Positions 29,844 through 41,699 of a DNA stretch of 64,000 bases are shown here, piece by piece. This stretch comes from Monomorium pharaonis (lineage: Eukaryota > Arthropoda > Insecta > Hymenoptera > Formicidae). A model generated the notes under the pieces. The model was not told where the DNA came from. It made no database searches and saw only the letters and a program-made list of their open reading frames with translations. The stretch lies in contig NC_050474.1 of assembly GCF_013373865.1 (NCBI RefSeq), positions 12,178,886 through 12,242,885 of the forward strand, in the 5' to 3' direction. The position numbers and the translations under genes were made by a program. The first letter of the stretch is position 1, and each line of letters begins with the position of its first letter.

Positions 29844-30060
29844 AGTATTGTATCGGTGTGATAGAATCATAACGCTTCGTTTTTATTGTCGTCTCCAATG
29901 TTCAGTTCAAATTTAACTGCGATAGTGTACAGACATAGCATAACATTTGATGTAATGTACAAATTGACGAAATGTACGGCGTTAAAATATTGTCTATTTA
30001 TAAGAATGTCCAGAACGAAGGAAACGAGTAAGTTCTTGCAGTTTTTTACTTTCATTCCTT

Positions 30061-30982
30061 CCCAGCAAACACAGTTACATAACATCAATGTTGGCACAAT
30101 AAAACGGGAAGTAACATGCAATATAATATGTGCGTTACATGTAACGTTTATGTTAATTGTAATTTCCCACTCATACAATGTTATAGTTATATTATATAAA
30201 TATAACATGTAACTGAGATAAAACATAAATGTTATGCAACAATTATATTTTAATTATATGACTGTAATCTCATATTGAGATTAATGATTTTATTAAATTT
30301 GCTATAAATTTACAGACTAATCTCAATCTTGCAAACTGAATATCTGGAATGATCAATTACATATTATTGAAAATAATTACAAAATATAGCTGTACAATAT
30401 TTTCTACTGCCAAATTGTAAATTTAGTACAATATTTAATGGAAAAATAAAAAGGATAAAATAGATCTTGTGTCTCATGTAGCAAGAAACAGCGATAAGAC
30501 TTCCTTGCGCTTGGTGGATGGTCTGGATCGCGCTGAAATTCAGAATCGTCGCATCGCCGCGTTAACCACAATCACACTCAAGTCAGCATTGCTCGAGTAC
30601 ACCGGCACCATCAGACTCGTTCTGTCGGAACAGCGGCAGCGGATATGTGTAGCGCATCACGAAATGGCACTGCCGAAAGCTTTCTCGCGTAATTTAAATA
30701 TAATATCAATATAATAGATCTGTATTGCGCAATACGAATATTACATAAAATATTATATAATATCAATATAACTTTAATATAAAATCCGTTATATAAGTGT
30801 TGTTATGTTACTATTATTTCAATATTGCGAGTAAATAACAAAAAAATGTAAAAATTAATATAAAACCGTTATATTGTACTCGGATAACAATCTAGATTGC
30901 ATTAACATAATTGTAACGTAACATCTGTTATCTCACATGTTACTTCTGTGCAACGTTGCGTCTATATTCTGTGTTTGCTGGG
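30061..30982. mobile_element. non-autonomous element with CCCAGCAAACACAG ends
   Basis: Termini CCCAGCAAACACAG and CTGTGTTTGCTGGG are exact inverted repeats; CTT is duplicated at both sides (30058-30060 and 30983-30985). The interior has many GTTACATGTAAC-like and TAATATAACT motifs, and a GC-richer block (30460-30690). The other Penelope copy at 28216-28262 retains the sequence without the element, so the boundaries are proven by an empty site. No transposase; a 922-bp passenger. Confidence 0.85.
30460..30700. other. GC-richer possibly captured sequence
   Basis: Within the AT-rich element at 30061-30982 this block has near-even base composition and an open frame on the plus strand (SLRLVDGLDRAEIQNRRIAA). 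It looks like acquired coding DNA, on either strand, but I do not recognise its source. Confidence 0.35.
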
Positions 30983-31170
30983 CTTATTGTTGAATTTCCT
31001 CTTAAAGGGATTCTAAAGCTGAAACCGAACTCTGACGGTGCAACCAGCGCCGCCTGAACGGAATTAAAAAATCAATAACTTACCGACATTTTTAATTCCG
31101 TTCTGTATTACCCTCCAACTCAAACAATATTCGTGTAGAGGTTTGTGTCCAACATCAATCTCGATAGAGT

Positions 31171-31234
<64 letters not shown>
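31171..31234. repeat. (GA)n microsatellite
   Basis: About 64 bp of GA repeats with one CA variant near the start. It is flanked by short sequences of no recognised family. Confidence 0.95.
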
Positions 31235-31237
<3 letters not shown>

Positions 31238-31499
31238 AACTAACAATAAAAAGGATAGACATTCTCCGTCTCTATCGAGAAGTAAAAATGTGTTCGGTTC
31301 GCAATTTGAATTTGGACAGACCTAATGTAGAGCATATACATATACACGTTGCACTCAATATGAACAGTTGACCACGGAAATTAGAAATTACAATATCGAT
31401 CCGCCTGAATAGTCAAATTGAAGAAAAATATTTTTTTCCGTGGAAATGTAACAAGCCACTACCGTGTCTCTTGATAACTCACAATAATTACTTATATTG

Positions 31500-32225
31500 T
31501 ATACATAATATACATATATATGATGTGTGTGTGTGTGCGTGTGCGTGCCTGCGTGCGTGCGTGCGTGTATGTGTGTACACGTATGTGCGTACGTACATTT
31601 TTATTGGAAGGAAAGGGTTTCTTGTCAATAGGAAGGAGATCTTTGATCTCCATATAATTTTTTTGCAAATTTATAAAAACGTTAACACCTTTTATATATT
31701 AAACATGCATGTATATTTTCTCGTTTAAATTAAATTAAATAGAATAATAAATATCGTATTTTATTTTGGTAAGATTTTTTGGCGGTTTTCTCTTAGCCTT
31801 GTGACAAATGTCGGTATTCTGTATGAGTTCCGTCAAATAAAATATTTTATTTTAATTTAAAAATATGTTTTATTCCATAAATTTACCTTTTCTTTTTCGT
31901 TTTTGAGTTGATTTTTATTGTTAAATGCAAATTATTTTTAATTCCTTAATTTTGTTGAATGTGTATATACAAATATACATGCAAACGATATGCAAATAAA
32001 TGCGTGCGTGTTAAATATACAAAAAGTATTAACGTTTTTATAAATTTGTAAAAAAATTGTATGGAGTCCAAAGATCTCCTTCCTATTACTAACGGATATT
32101 TTACTGAAGTTTCACGTGATGCGCCTGCGCGAGAACAACCGGCCTGTCTATCAACACTGATATTAAATTCGTCCGTGTGCAAAATGTATATATACGTATA
32201 TCCGTATAAATGTATTTTCAAACTC
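31500..32225. mobile_element. inverted-repeat element with TG/GC microsatellite
   Basis: 31600-31710 and 31995-32100 are inverted copies sharing AGGAAGGAGATCTTTG and CAAATTTATAAAAACGTTA. Outside them, ATATGATGTGTGTG (left) with GTGCGTGCGTG repeats and the right-hand TGCGTGCGTGTTAA and GTATATATACGTATAT motifs extend the palindrome less exactly. The centre is AT-rich. No transposase. Confidence 0.5.
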
Positions 32226-32960
32226 ATTAAATTAAATTATATAATTATATTATCTTTATTATTAGAGTGTGCTATGTGCATATAGTGTAAATAATATAAT
32301 TATGCAAATAATTATTGCAGTTTATATTTTATACTTTTCTCTTAATATTATATATTTTGTTATATTGTATTTGCAGTTTTAAATATTAAAAAAATATTTT
32401 TCTTTACATTAACCTATATTCGCATTTGTAACAATGAAAATGTACGTACGCACATACGTATATATATGCTACTTTTGTTATATATATGCATTTATACTTT
32501 ATATCGTGTAATACGTTGAGTATTATGTAATTAAGATTTTTTATGTTCTAATATAAAAATATACGCAAGAGAGACAGTTATTGAATGTGACGCAACTAAA
32601 GAAATAATGCAACTTCTAGTGCGGCGCCTATAGCACGAGATTATCATCTCGTTTTGCCAATAATTGAGAATAATGGAATTCATAAATTATTATATTTGGA
32701 TGGATTTGGCTTTTAATGCTCTTTAATTTTTGTCCTTACAAAATTTTCAAAATTAAAAAAAAGGGGTGGGAGTGGGGTAAATTAAAAAGTTTGAAATTTT
32801 TGGAAAATCTAAATATACCATTGTAAAGAGTATAAAATACCATAAAACTTTTGTATAAAACATTTTTTCATAAATTTTGTATTTTCAAAGATATTCGCCA
32901 AAGACGAAAAAATGCGTAATTTTCGAGGGGTGGTTTCAACCCCTAAACGTCGAAATACGC
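32226..32960. other. no gene recognised
   Basis: AT-rich DNA with TACGTACGCACATACGTATATATATG-type dinucleotide tracts near 32440. No ORF of note. Confidence 0.4.
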
Positions 32961-32962
32961 GG

Positions 32963-33825
32963 TCAAAAAAAATATGGATCTAATACTTTGTTATGTTCTG
33001 CAACATATCCAAAGCTCATTAAAATTGGTGAGGGACAGTTCTGTTCCCTTGTTAGATGATCTACTATAATTTCTTTCCCTAGAATGTATTTTAATTCAAA
33101 ATCAAAATTTTGCAAGCTTATTTTCATTCTTTGTAATTGCGGAGGGCATTTGTTTAATGGCGTGTTAAAAATAGAGATTAATGGCTTATGATCTCTTTCC
33201 ACAGTAAAATGTTGTCCAAAAAATACTGATTAAATTTTGTACATCCATATAATATTGCAAGACACTCTTTGTCTATTTGACTGTATAGTTTTTCTATTTG
33301 TGTTAACGCTGTCGATCCATAAGCTATTGGTCTCCCATCTTGAAAAATTACGCACCTTAGAATCTTCACTTGAAGCGTCTACGCTTAATACAATTGGCTT
33401 ACTAACATCAAAATATGCCAGCACCGGTGGTTCACATAACATTTCTTTTAATTTGTCAAATGCTTTTTGTTGAGTTATATTCCATATAAAAGGTACATAC
33501 TTTTTTAAAACAAACTGTTTTAAACCAGCAGTTATTTGCGAACTATTAGGTATAAATTTTGCAACATAGTTAACTGTTTCTAAAAATGTTAATAATTCTT
33601 TTTTATTCTTAGGCTCGTTCATTTCCTTTATTGCTTTTACTTTTGATTCATCAATCTTTATATCTGTTCCGGTTAATGCATGACCCAAATACCGTATTTT
33701 AGCCACATTAATATTACATTTATTGTAATTAAATTTTACTCCATATTGAGATGCTCGTTCCATGACTTTATTTATTATTTTTTTCAATTTTTCCTCCGTC
33801 TTAGCTCAAATTAGTATATCTATAC
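32963..33825 (-). pseudogene. Ty3/gypsy pol fragment (RT end and RNase H)
   Basis: Minus strand. It begins at the RT active-site box (remnant IDILI followed by a stop, near 33815) and continues with MERASQYGVKFNYNKC, IRYLGHALTG, KKELLTFLETVNYVAKFI, FIWNITQQKAFDKLKEML and then the RNase H start LSVDASSE. After a frameshift come GRPIAYGSTALTQIE and DKECLAILYGCTKFNQYF, and after another DHKPLISIFNTPLNKCPPQL to YILGKEIIVDHLTR. It is a 5'- and 3'-truncated fragment with at least two frameshifts, from a gypsy lineage different from the two elements at 10485-23292. Confidence 0.82.
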
Positions 33826-34293
33826 AAGGTGTCCTATTTTAATCTATCACCCCTTGTAACTTTGCAGGGAGCGATCGTATAGAAAAATGTTTCAAAAAAA
33901 AGTTGTATGGCTTCAAAGGGGACATAAGATGGTGATCTTGACCTTGATCTTGAAATCAAATTTGAAGAACATTTGTATATCAACTTAATTTTTTTAATGA
34001 AACCTCCTACTTTTCATTACATATTCTTGTAGCTCATCTCGAGAGATTTCCGGCGGTATTGTAACTTTTAAGTCTTATAATTCAAAAAGTAGTTAAGCAA
34101 AATACTATAATTAAAAGTGTTTTGCTTAACTACTTTTTGAGTTATAGGATTTAAAAGTTACAATACCGCCGGCATTAGCATTATCTAAGATGTATCACGT
34201 GGAGGTTGCTCGGTCGGATTTACACCTCGTGTGTGTGTGTGTGAACGATCGTGTTTACGTCTTGATGTGGATACCTAAAAATGAAAAAATATT

Positions 34294-34396
34294 TTATTGT
34301 AGGTGTTCAAAAACGCGTTCCCCTTCTTGGATACATAAACGCAATCTTTCGTCAAAATTGTTACGAACTCTTTCAAGCATAGCTGGTGTTATTCTC
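34294..34396 (-). pseudogene. C-terminal fragment of mariner/IS630-like transposase
   Basis: Minus strand encodes ITPAMLERVRNNFDERLRLC followed by a Glu-rich end and a stop at 34294-34296. It is clearly homologous to the tail EITPAMLDRVRENFMRRVAL of the copy at 6605-7720. Only about 34 codons remain. Confidence 0.75.
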
Positions 34397-34413
34397 TGAA
34401 ATATTATACGTTA

Positions 34414-34501
<88 letters not shown>
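34414..34501. repeat. (AC)n microsatellite
   Basis: About 88 bp of uninterrupted AC repeats between the transposase tail and the inverted GGAGGTTGC arm. Confidence 0.95.
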
Positions 34502-34502
<1 letters not shown>

Positions 34503-36285
34503 GAGGTGTAAATCGGATTAAGCAACCTCCACGTGGTACACTTTGGGCAATGCTAATGCCAGCGGTACTGTAACATTCAAGTTTTATAACTTAAAAAGTA
34601 GTTAAGCAAAACACTTTTAATTATAGCGTTTTGGGATACACATGTGTATACCCTGTATATACATGTGTATATATGTATGTCCGTTATAGGTTTACCGTCA
34701 GATGCCATATCATTACCGATAAAGGTTTATAATGTGTCCATGCAAATGCCCCATTTATTACAAAAAATTTATGAAAAATTTCTGTGTGCATAAATGAGGA
34801 TATTTACATAAACATATTATACATATTTTCGTAGTTGGTTTTCGCGTAGAATCAATTTGCATAGTTTATTTTAGTCTAGGAGGATTATTTATTTATTAAT
34901 TTCTTAATTGTTTATAACAAACTGTTCAAAGAGAATTTTTTGCTACTGAATTTTTGTTGCAAAATCTTTGCAAGGAACTGCTTATCATTTTTTCGATATC
35001 GCGACTTGTTTCGCCATGGGACTTAATGTGTTAGTGAACTGTTTATTTAACAATTTTTTGGCAACAGAATAACAAATATTGGATATATAGATAATATTAT
35101 CTGCAAAACTTGTATACTTTAAAAATTAATTTATCTATAACATATTTTAATGTTTCTGCTAATATTATGGAAAATGGATTACATTAATAATTGTAGCATT
35201 TAAAATAAATAAAATTATTATCGTATATAAAAATAAGCCAAAACTTCTTTTCTATATTTGTCAATAGTAAATAACCAACTTTTACTATTTTAACTTTACC
35301 AATACGAACAAGTTTTTAATCAGTTTTGTAAACGAGTATTTTCCTAAATTTAAGATGTTATATCCTGGAACATGCCATACATAAGGAAACGTATATAACT
35401 TGTATGGCATGTGCCAGGACGCAGGCGGATTAAAAAAAAAATACAATATAGTCTATATGCAATAAAAATTCTTATTTTTCATGAACAATATGTTTAAAAA
35501 GACCTTTATAACTTAATCTCTATAAATTAACAATTAAGCAATGTTAAAAAATATAGAACAACTGAGAAATAGTTTCGACTAGTTAATATCTCAATGCAGG
35601 TAGCAGTATATTAGAAGCTTCATTATGGTCAAATGTAATGAATTTTCTACAACTTAACTTATTGAGAAATTTTTTGCAATATAACGCTATGAATTTAATT
35701 ATTGCTATCTACATGATGTTATCAAGCGTACTTATAAGCAACGCATATTATCAACTACTTTGCATTTATTGACTTATAATTTTGTTATTAATTTAGTTAT
35801 AAATAGAGTTTTTTAAACGTATTGTTTATAAAAAAATGCAAATAGTTATTGCAAATTGTTACATATATATTACTTTTTTTTATCTACACATGTCCTGGAA
35901 CATGCCATACAATTTATATGCATTTTCTTATGTATGGTATATTCCAGGACATAACTTTTTAAATTTAGAAAAATAATCGTATACAAAACTAATTATAAAC
36001 TTTTTCATATTAATAAACTTAAAATAGTAAAAATTGGCTATTCATTATTGATTTATCTTAACTTTACCAATATAAAAAAGTTTCTAATCAGTTTTGTAGA
36101 CGAATATTTTCTTAAATTTAAGAGATTATGTCCTGGAATATGCCATACAAAGGGAAATGTTATAAATTGTATGGCATGTTCCAGGACGCGGGCGGATTTA
36201 AAAAAAGATACAATATATTTCTATTTGCAATAAAAATTCTTATTTTTCATGAACAATATGTTTAAGACCTTTATAACTTAACCTT

Positions 36286-37285
36286 TGTAACGAACCTCCC
36301 GTCCGCCGGCACCACCGACCGCGTACGGCCCGCCGGCCGAACACCCGCCGGGCCGCGAAACGGGCACCGGCCCGTCCTAAACGCCGCACAGAAAAAAGCG
36401 TCGAGACGATCACCGTCTCCGCTCCGCGTATTTCCTTGCGCTCTCCCAACCTCCATGAAGGAGGGGGAACAAGCGCGGGAAAACCCGAAGAACCACGAGG
36501 ATCCCCGATCCTTCACCCGAGCGGGTATAAAAAGCCGCTCCGGTGGAGGCTGCGAAACTTCTCGCTCCGAACCGTACGCTGGTAGTCCGATCCCGACCAG
36601 AGTACGATCATGAGAAGATTCCTGCGATACAACAAGTAGGGTAGAGCGTTCTCTGCTTTAACCGAGAGCTCTCGGTGCCGATCACATTCTCGATTCCTAA
36701 GACTCAATTCCGTACACGAGGGTAGAGCGTCCTCCGCCTTCGCCGAGAATTCTTGGCTACGGATATTTCCGTGGACCGCCCGATCATCCGGCTCGAACGA
36801 AAAACGGGGTGGAGAGTTCTCCGTATCCTTCGAGAGATCTCGAGATCGACCGGCGCCTTTTCCCCGATTACCAGACGCAAAGTCAAAATCATCGCACGTC
36901 ACAATACTCCGCGCTTCACACCGCGTACTGCGCACTACCGATCTCGAGGCACCGGCGATTACCGCTCGTCGTACCGCTCACCTCGCCGCGCCACGAAACG
37001 TCGCTACGTGTCTTGGGGCATTGCCCGCCGGCTCGTCGCCGCACACCGCGACCCCCACCGGGCTATCCACACGAGTGGAGAAAAACAGCTGATACGACCG
37101 AGCAACGCGCTATACATACATCATTATATTCATCTGTATATATTGTAAATACGTTTCGAGTTAAAATATATTATTCTGTTATTTTACTAAAAACCGAAAA
37201 GTTTATTGTCTCAGGGAGACACCTTTCTTACACCCGATCCCCGGCGAATTATAAAAAGTCCGCGTAGGAAATACGGTCCGTTACA
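36286..37285 (+). repeat. solo LTR of family LTR2
   Basis: 1000 bp from TGTAACGAACC to GTCCGTTACA, matching 17482-18522, flanked by CCTT on both sides (36282-36285 and 37286-37289). TATAAAAAG near 36523 and the three double-hairpin modules (36638, 36720, 36806) are kept. One stem reads CCGAGAATTCTTGG, still paired through a G-U pair. It arose by recombination between the two LTRs of a former full element. Confidence 0.9.
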
Positions 37286-37773
37286 CCTTTATAACTTAAT
37301 CTCTATAAATTAACAATTAAGCAATGTTAAAAAATATAGAACAACTGAGGAATATTTTCAACTAGTTAATATCTCAATGCAGGTCGCAGTATATTAGTTA
37401 GCACTATATTAGAAGCTTCATTATAGTCAAATGTTATGAATTTTCTACAACTCAACGCATATTGATAGATCTTCTACAATATAACGCTATGAGTTTAATT
37501 ATTGCTACCTACATCATGATGTTATCTAGCGTACTCATAAGCAACGCATATTATCAACTACTTTACATTTATCAACTTATAATTTAGTTATAGATATTAT
37601 AAAATGATACAAATACTTGTTGCAAATAGGAATAAATATATTACTTTTATCTTATCTACACAAGTTGTGGAATATGCCATACAATTTATATGCATTTCTT
37701 TATGTATGGCACGTTCTAGGACATAAGGACATAATGACCTCTTAAATTTAGAAATATAATCATATACAAAATT

Positions 37774-38771
37774 TGTAACGCACCACGTTACTAGCGGCTG
37801 ACAACGACCGCGGGGCCCGGCCGACTATCCGCCGGGCCGAATATCGGGCAAGCGTGTCCACTATAAAAGCTCCACACCACCGAGATGACGCGCATCTCGG
37901 GGGCATACAGCCTCCCTCCTCTCGAGCCAGCATCCCGATCTGCGTCACTGAGAGGAGGCCGAGGACCGCCGAAGATTCCCAAACGGCTGCCGGGAACCAT
38001 ATATAAGGCCGCCCGGCAGCCGTAGACTTCACTTTTCGTTATCCCGTCCGACTCGTTCCGACGAGAAGCCTGAACCTTACGAGCCAGAAAACGGTGGAGT
38101 GTTCTCCATCATCGCCGAGAGTTCTCGGCCTAGCTCGACTCTTTTCCTTCCTCGCTAGCAAGCCACGGGGGTAGAGCGTACTCTGTCTCCGCCGAAAGCT
38201 CTCGGAAGCTAGCTAAAAATCCTCACCGACGACATCCTCACAGCCCGGTAACCGGCACGGAGTGTTCTCCATCTCCCCCCGAGCGTTCTCAGGGCCGACG
38301 CCGTTCCCTGAAAACTCGCCACACTTCACGGAATTGACGAGGTAATTCGGAGAAACGTCGGAAACGCGAGACATATGCGTCCGCACCGCGCGCCCGCCGG
38401 TCACCGAACATCCGAGACCGAGCGTAACGTCCCCGCGCCGCACATCCGCCGATCATCAAACTCGGAGCACCGAGCGCGAGGCGCGTACCGCCCCCCGCAC
38501 TGCGCACCGTAGTTGTCTCACCGGGCCGAACAGCCGATCGGCTGGCGATCACGCGCCCCGTCGCTGATCATTGTAAAATACCACTGTATATAACGCGCAA
38601 CAAGATTTTGTAGATTCTTCATCCGTTGTAAATATTCGCGAACTCCATGTAATAGAGAATAAGTAATAAAATTGTACCGATCAACCGCCACGTTTTGCTA
38701 TCTCTGAACCCTTTTTCGCCCTAGCCCTTTTCCCGACGAGCTAAAAGTTCGCGCGAAAAACGGTCGTTACA
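37774..38771 (+). repeat. solo LTR of a third gypsy family (LTR3)
   Basis: 998 bp starting TGTAACGCACC and ending GGTCGTTACA. Flanks AATT (37770-37773) and AACT (38772-38775) agree at three of four positions with a four-base duplication. The TATA box (TATATAA, about 37999-38005) lies in a perfect 12-bp inverted repeat, ACGGCTGCCGGG (37983-37994) and CCCGGCAGCCGT (38012-38023). Three hairpin modules similar to those of LTR2 are at 38089, 38166 and 38256. It is related to LTR2 by its ends and modules but clearly diverged. Confidence 0.82.
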
Positions 38772-39054
38772 AACTGATTATAAACTTTTTCGTATTGGTA
38801 AAGTTAAGATAGTAAAAATAGGCTATTCCTTATTGACAAATGTAGAAAGAAAAGTTTTGGCTTATTTTTGTATACAGTAATAATTTTATTTATATTAAAT
38901 GTGGCAATTATTAATGTCAATTTCTCATGATATTTGCAGAAACATTAAAATATATTATAAATAAGTTAATTTTTATAGTATACAAGTTTTACAGATAATG
39001 TTCTATATATACAATATTTCTGTTGTTCTGTTGCCGAAAAGTTGTCAATGAATA

Positions 39055-39608
39055 TGTTATGAGTGACACACTCATAACGATAAGGTGTCAGTAACACGAT
39101 GACGTAAGTCGGTCAGCAGCAGTCAGCATCGAGCGCATCGCGCGAAGTTTCGCGCAATCCGCTCGACAATTAGCGCAATGCTCCTTAGACAGCACTTGCT
39201 GTCTAAGCAATAATTTGGAATACTGACCGATTTACGCCCTCACTCAATCCGCCCTTTCTTTCGATCCAACTACCGAATTATCGGATATATAAACCGGCGA
39301 AAGAAGGTGAGGATGGGGTCAATCCGAAGTAGACAAACTAAGACTACACACGGCACTCTGCTTTGCGGGGTCGTGTATCGCCGAGATAACTTATTGTAAA
39401 TATACAACCACGACACTCTGCTTTGCGGGGTCGTGGACAACGAGCTAATAGACGCGACACTCTGCCTTGCGGGGTCGCGATCTACCCATTGTAACTGAAT
39501 ACAAGAATAAAAGTGTTCAAGACAAATAACGGTGTATGTGACGAAATACCTTTCTCGCGAGATCTCTGGCAGCGATCCCAAAGCGTACTCACAACGAGGG
39601 GTACAACA
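39055..39608 (+). repeat. solo LTR of the errantivirus family (LTR1)
   Basis: 554 bp, TGTTATGAG to GTACAACA, with AATA on both sides (39051-39054 and 39609-39612). It keeps the terminal hairpin, the TATA box within the CTTTCTTTCG/CGAAAGAAGG inverted repeat and the three hairpin modules. Compared with the LTR at 10485, differences are few. Confidence 0.93.
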
Positions 39609-40822
39609 AATAGTTCACTAACTCATTAAGTCCCACGGCAAAACGAATCCCATGGCGAAAAAAACTAAGAAGCCTACAATAAAATAATCATCATATATAT
39701 TTATCTAATCAAATAATTATCAATAACTTATTGATACACATATTAATAGATTTTTTATGGTGGAATAATATCTATCGAATTACTGCTGTTACTGCTGTAT
39801 ACTGAGAAATTAATAAATAAATCTTTAATGTTTTTTGTTTTAATTGATTTGTTGCTTTATTGTAAATTTGGTTGCATCGTCTTTTTGGACGATGTTTATG
39901 ATAAATGTTTTATTAGAATCAATTGGAGTGGTTTATTTTAGTCTAGGATGATTATTTGTTAAGTTGTTTATAATAAATTGTTAAAAAAATTTTTTTGCAA
40001 CTTTTTGTTGCAAAATTCATTACTAGGAACATTGCCAGGAACTGCGTTAACACGCTTTCGATATTGTTTCGTTATGGGACTTAATGGATTATATTGTATT
40101 ATATAAAACATTATGATCGTATAATTTAATATCTATATATAACTGTTATCAGTTTATAATTAAATCAAAATATCTTAAATTAATAAATATTTTGATATTA
40201 ATTTGATATTTATTCTTTTAAATGATTTTTATCTTTAAATGTACTGTTAGATAGAAAAAAGGGAATGTCCCGGTAACTGCCATTCCAAACTATGTCTTGG
40301 AAACTACCAGAGTCCCGGAATCTACCAATCTATATAATACACGGTCCTGGAAACTACCAAATTATTTTTTTTCTGAAAACAAATAGGAGTACATTTGTTT
40401 TCCTCAGGGGGTAGGTAAATTACGTTAAGAGAGATATTTTAATAATATTTTTAAGCAATTTAATTTTTGGTCCCGGAAACTGCCTCTGGACGTATATATA
40501 TATATATATACAGGGTGATTCAAAATAACTATATGTCCTTGCATAGACGTATTCTTAGTAATATTCTGAGTCAACTTTTTCTTTCGCAAAAAATTATCCA
40601 GAGCTTAGATTTCTAGATATAATAAGAAATAGTTTACGTATCCTGAATCGGATACAAGAGGTAAGCAGGGGTGGCACAACTCACCGCTGCTCGCAGGCAC
40701 CACGAGCACCGCGAGGCATCTGCTGCGCTCAATAATCGATAATCATCTCAATTATCTTTAACGGTATTTAGTATTTTGAATCACCCGAATATTATGTAAT
40801 AAAGGAAGAAATGAATAGGTGA

Positions 40823-40824
<2 letters not shown>

Positions 40825-40898
<74 letters not shown>

Positions 40899-40905
40899 GG
40901 GGAAG
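40825..40905. repeat. (GA)n microsatellite
   Basis: About 80 bp of GA repeats, slightly impure at the right end. Open frames through it are artefacts. Confidence 0.95.
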
Positions 40906-41027
40906 AGAACTTGTTTGAACCTGTTTACGCACGTACCATCCTGCAACCAATTGATTGTTCTCACGATCTATCCTTTAGTTTATCGGATTAAAAGTCTTTT
41001 TTTCTTTCTTCTTACATTTTATCACTT

Positions 41028-41143
41028 CCCAGCAAACACAGAACATAGCAGCAACATTGCGGCAATGTTATAACATTGTAGCAACATCACAGCAATATTA
41101 CAACATTGTCGCAATGTTGCTGCAATGTTCTGTGTTTGCTGGG
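41028..41143. mobile_element. 116-bp CCCAGCAAACACAG-ended element
   Basis: Exact inverted ends CCCAGCAAACACAG and CTGTGTTTGCTGGG, the same termini as 30061-30982, but the interior consists of GCAACATTGC, GCAATGTT and ATAACATTGTAGC repeats. Its right part plus flank is duplicated in tandem with a period of 74 bp (41088 and 41162). Thus the duplication happened after insertion. Confidence 0.8.
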
Positions 41144-41289
41144 TTCATTCATTTACACACACACAGCAATATTACAACATTGTCGCAATGTTGCTGCAAT
41201 GTTCTGTGTTTGCTGGGTTCATTCATTTACACACACACACACACATTCACACACACACTCTGTTCACTCACTTGACCGAATTTATTTAC

Positions 41290-41699
41290 ACATCAAAAAA
41301 ATAGTACGAAACATTTAACTATTAAACATTACTAATCACTCGGCGCGTCAAAATTATTCGAAGAAAGAAACGCGTATTTACTCGACGAACACACAACGCG
41401 TGTTTACTAGTTACTCGATGTCAGCTGACATCGAGCTCAGCTAAGCAAGCAGACAACTGACTTTATTGGTTATTGTGTGGTAACACTGTCGAATATGTGT
41501 CTGGAAACGCGGCAACTTAAAAATAAAAATATTGATTAATATGATTTACTATTATAATTTGTTGAAGAATATGTTGGAAATGCATACATGGAGACCCGGA
41601 GAGCAAAAAATTTGACATTCTAGCAATCAATTTGAGTATTCTACGTAATTATTTAGATGATAGAAAATTAATTTTAAATTTGTATTAAAAATCTGTGTT
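41290..41699. other. interior of the TIR element, no gene
   Basis: Sequence with ACTCGACGAACACACAACGCG and ATCGAGCTCAGC motifs. No ORF or known family was recognised. Confidence 0.35.

Larger units (their letters stand above)
33826..34640. mobile_element. mariner-type remnant with internal hairpins
   Basis: The left edge GGTGTCCTATTTTAATCT resembles mariner-type termini seen in insects. A long hairpin, AGTAGTTAAGCAAAA.. and ..TTTTGCTTAACTACT, is at 34090-34135, with GGCGGTATTGTAAC on both sides. A third copy of this arm is at 34570-34620. The segment 34165-34230 (CACGTGGAGGTTGC) is inverted at 34505-34560 around the (AC)n tract. A transposase tail (34294-34396) lies inside. Confidence 0.5.
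34840..40090. repeat. hairpin-repeat domain containing three solo LTRs
   Basis: Units of roughly 770 bp recur in tandem (about 35290 and 36060; another after 37286). Each carries a palindrome of the type TGTCCTGGAACATGCCATAC..GTATGGCATGTTCCAGGAC (35360-35425, 35885-35950, 36125-36190, 37665-37730). The left flank (34990-35330, including GGACTTAATGTGTTAGTGAAC) appears inverted at 38772-39660 and direct at about 39930-40090, so the domain is part of a large foldback structure. A diverged GTCCCGGAAACTACC motif continues at 40265-40490. No protein is encoded. Confidence 0.55.

Noticed and set aside
30469..30714. An 81-codon frame as a functional gene
   Set aside because: It lies in a passenger element with AT-rich flanks and no promoter or splice context. 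It is kept only as possible captured DNA.
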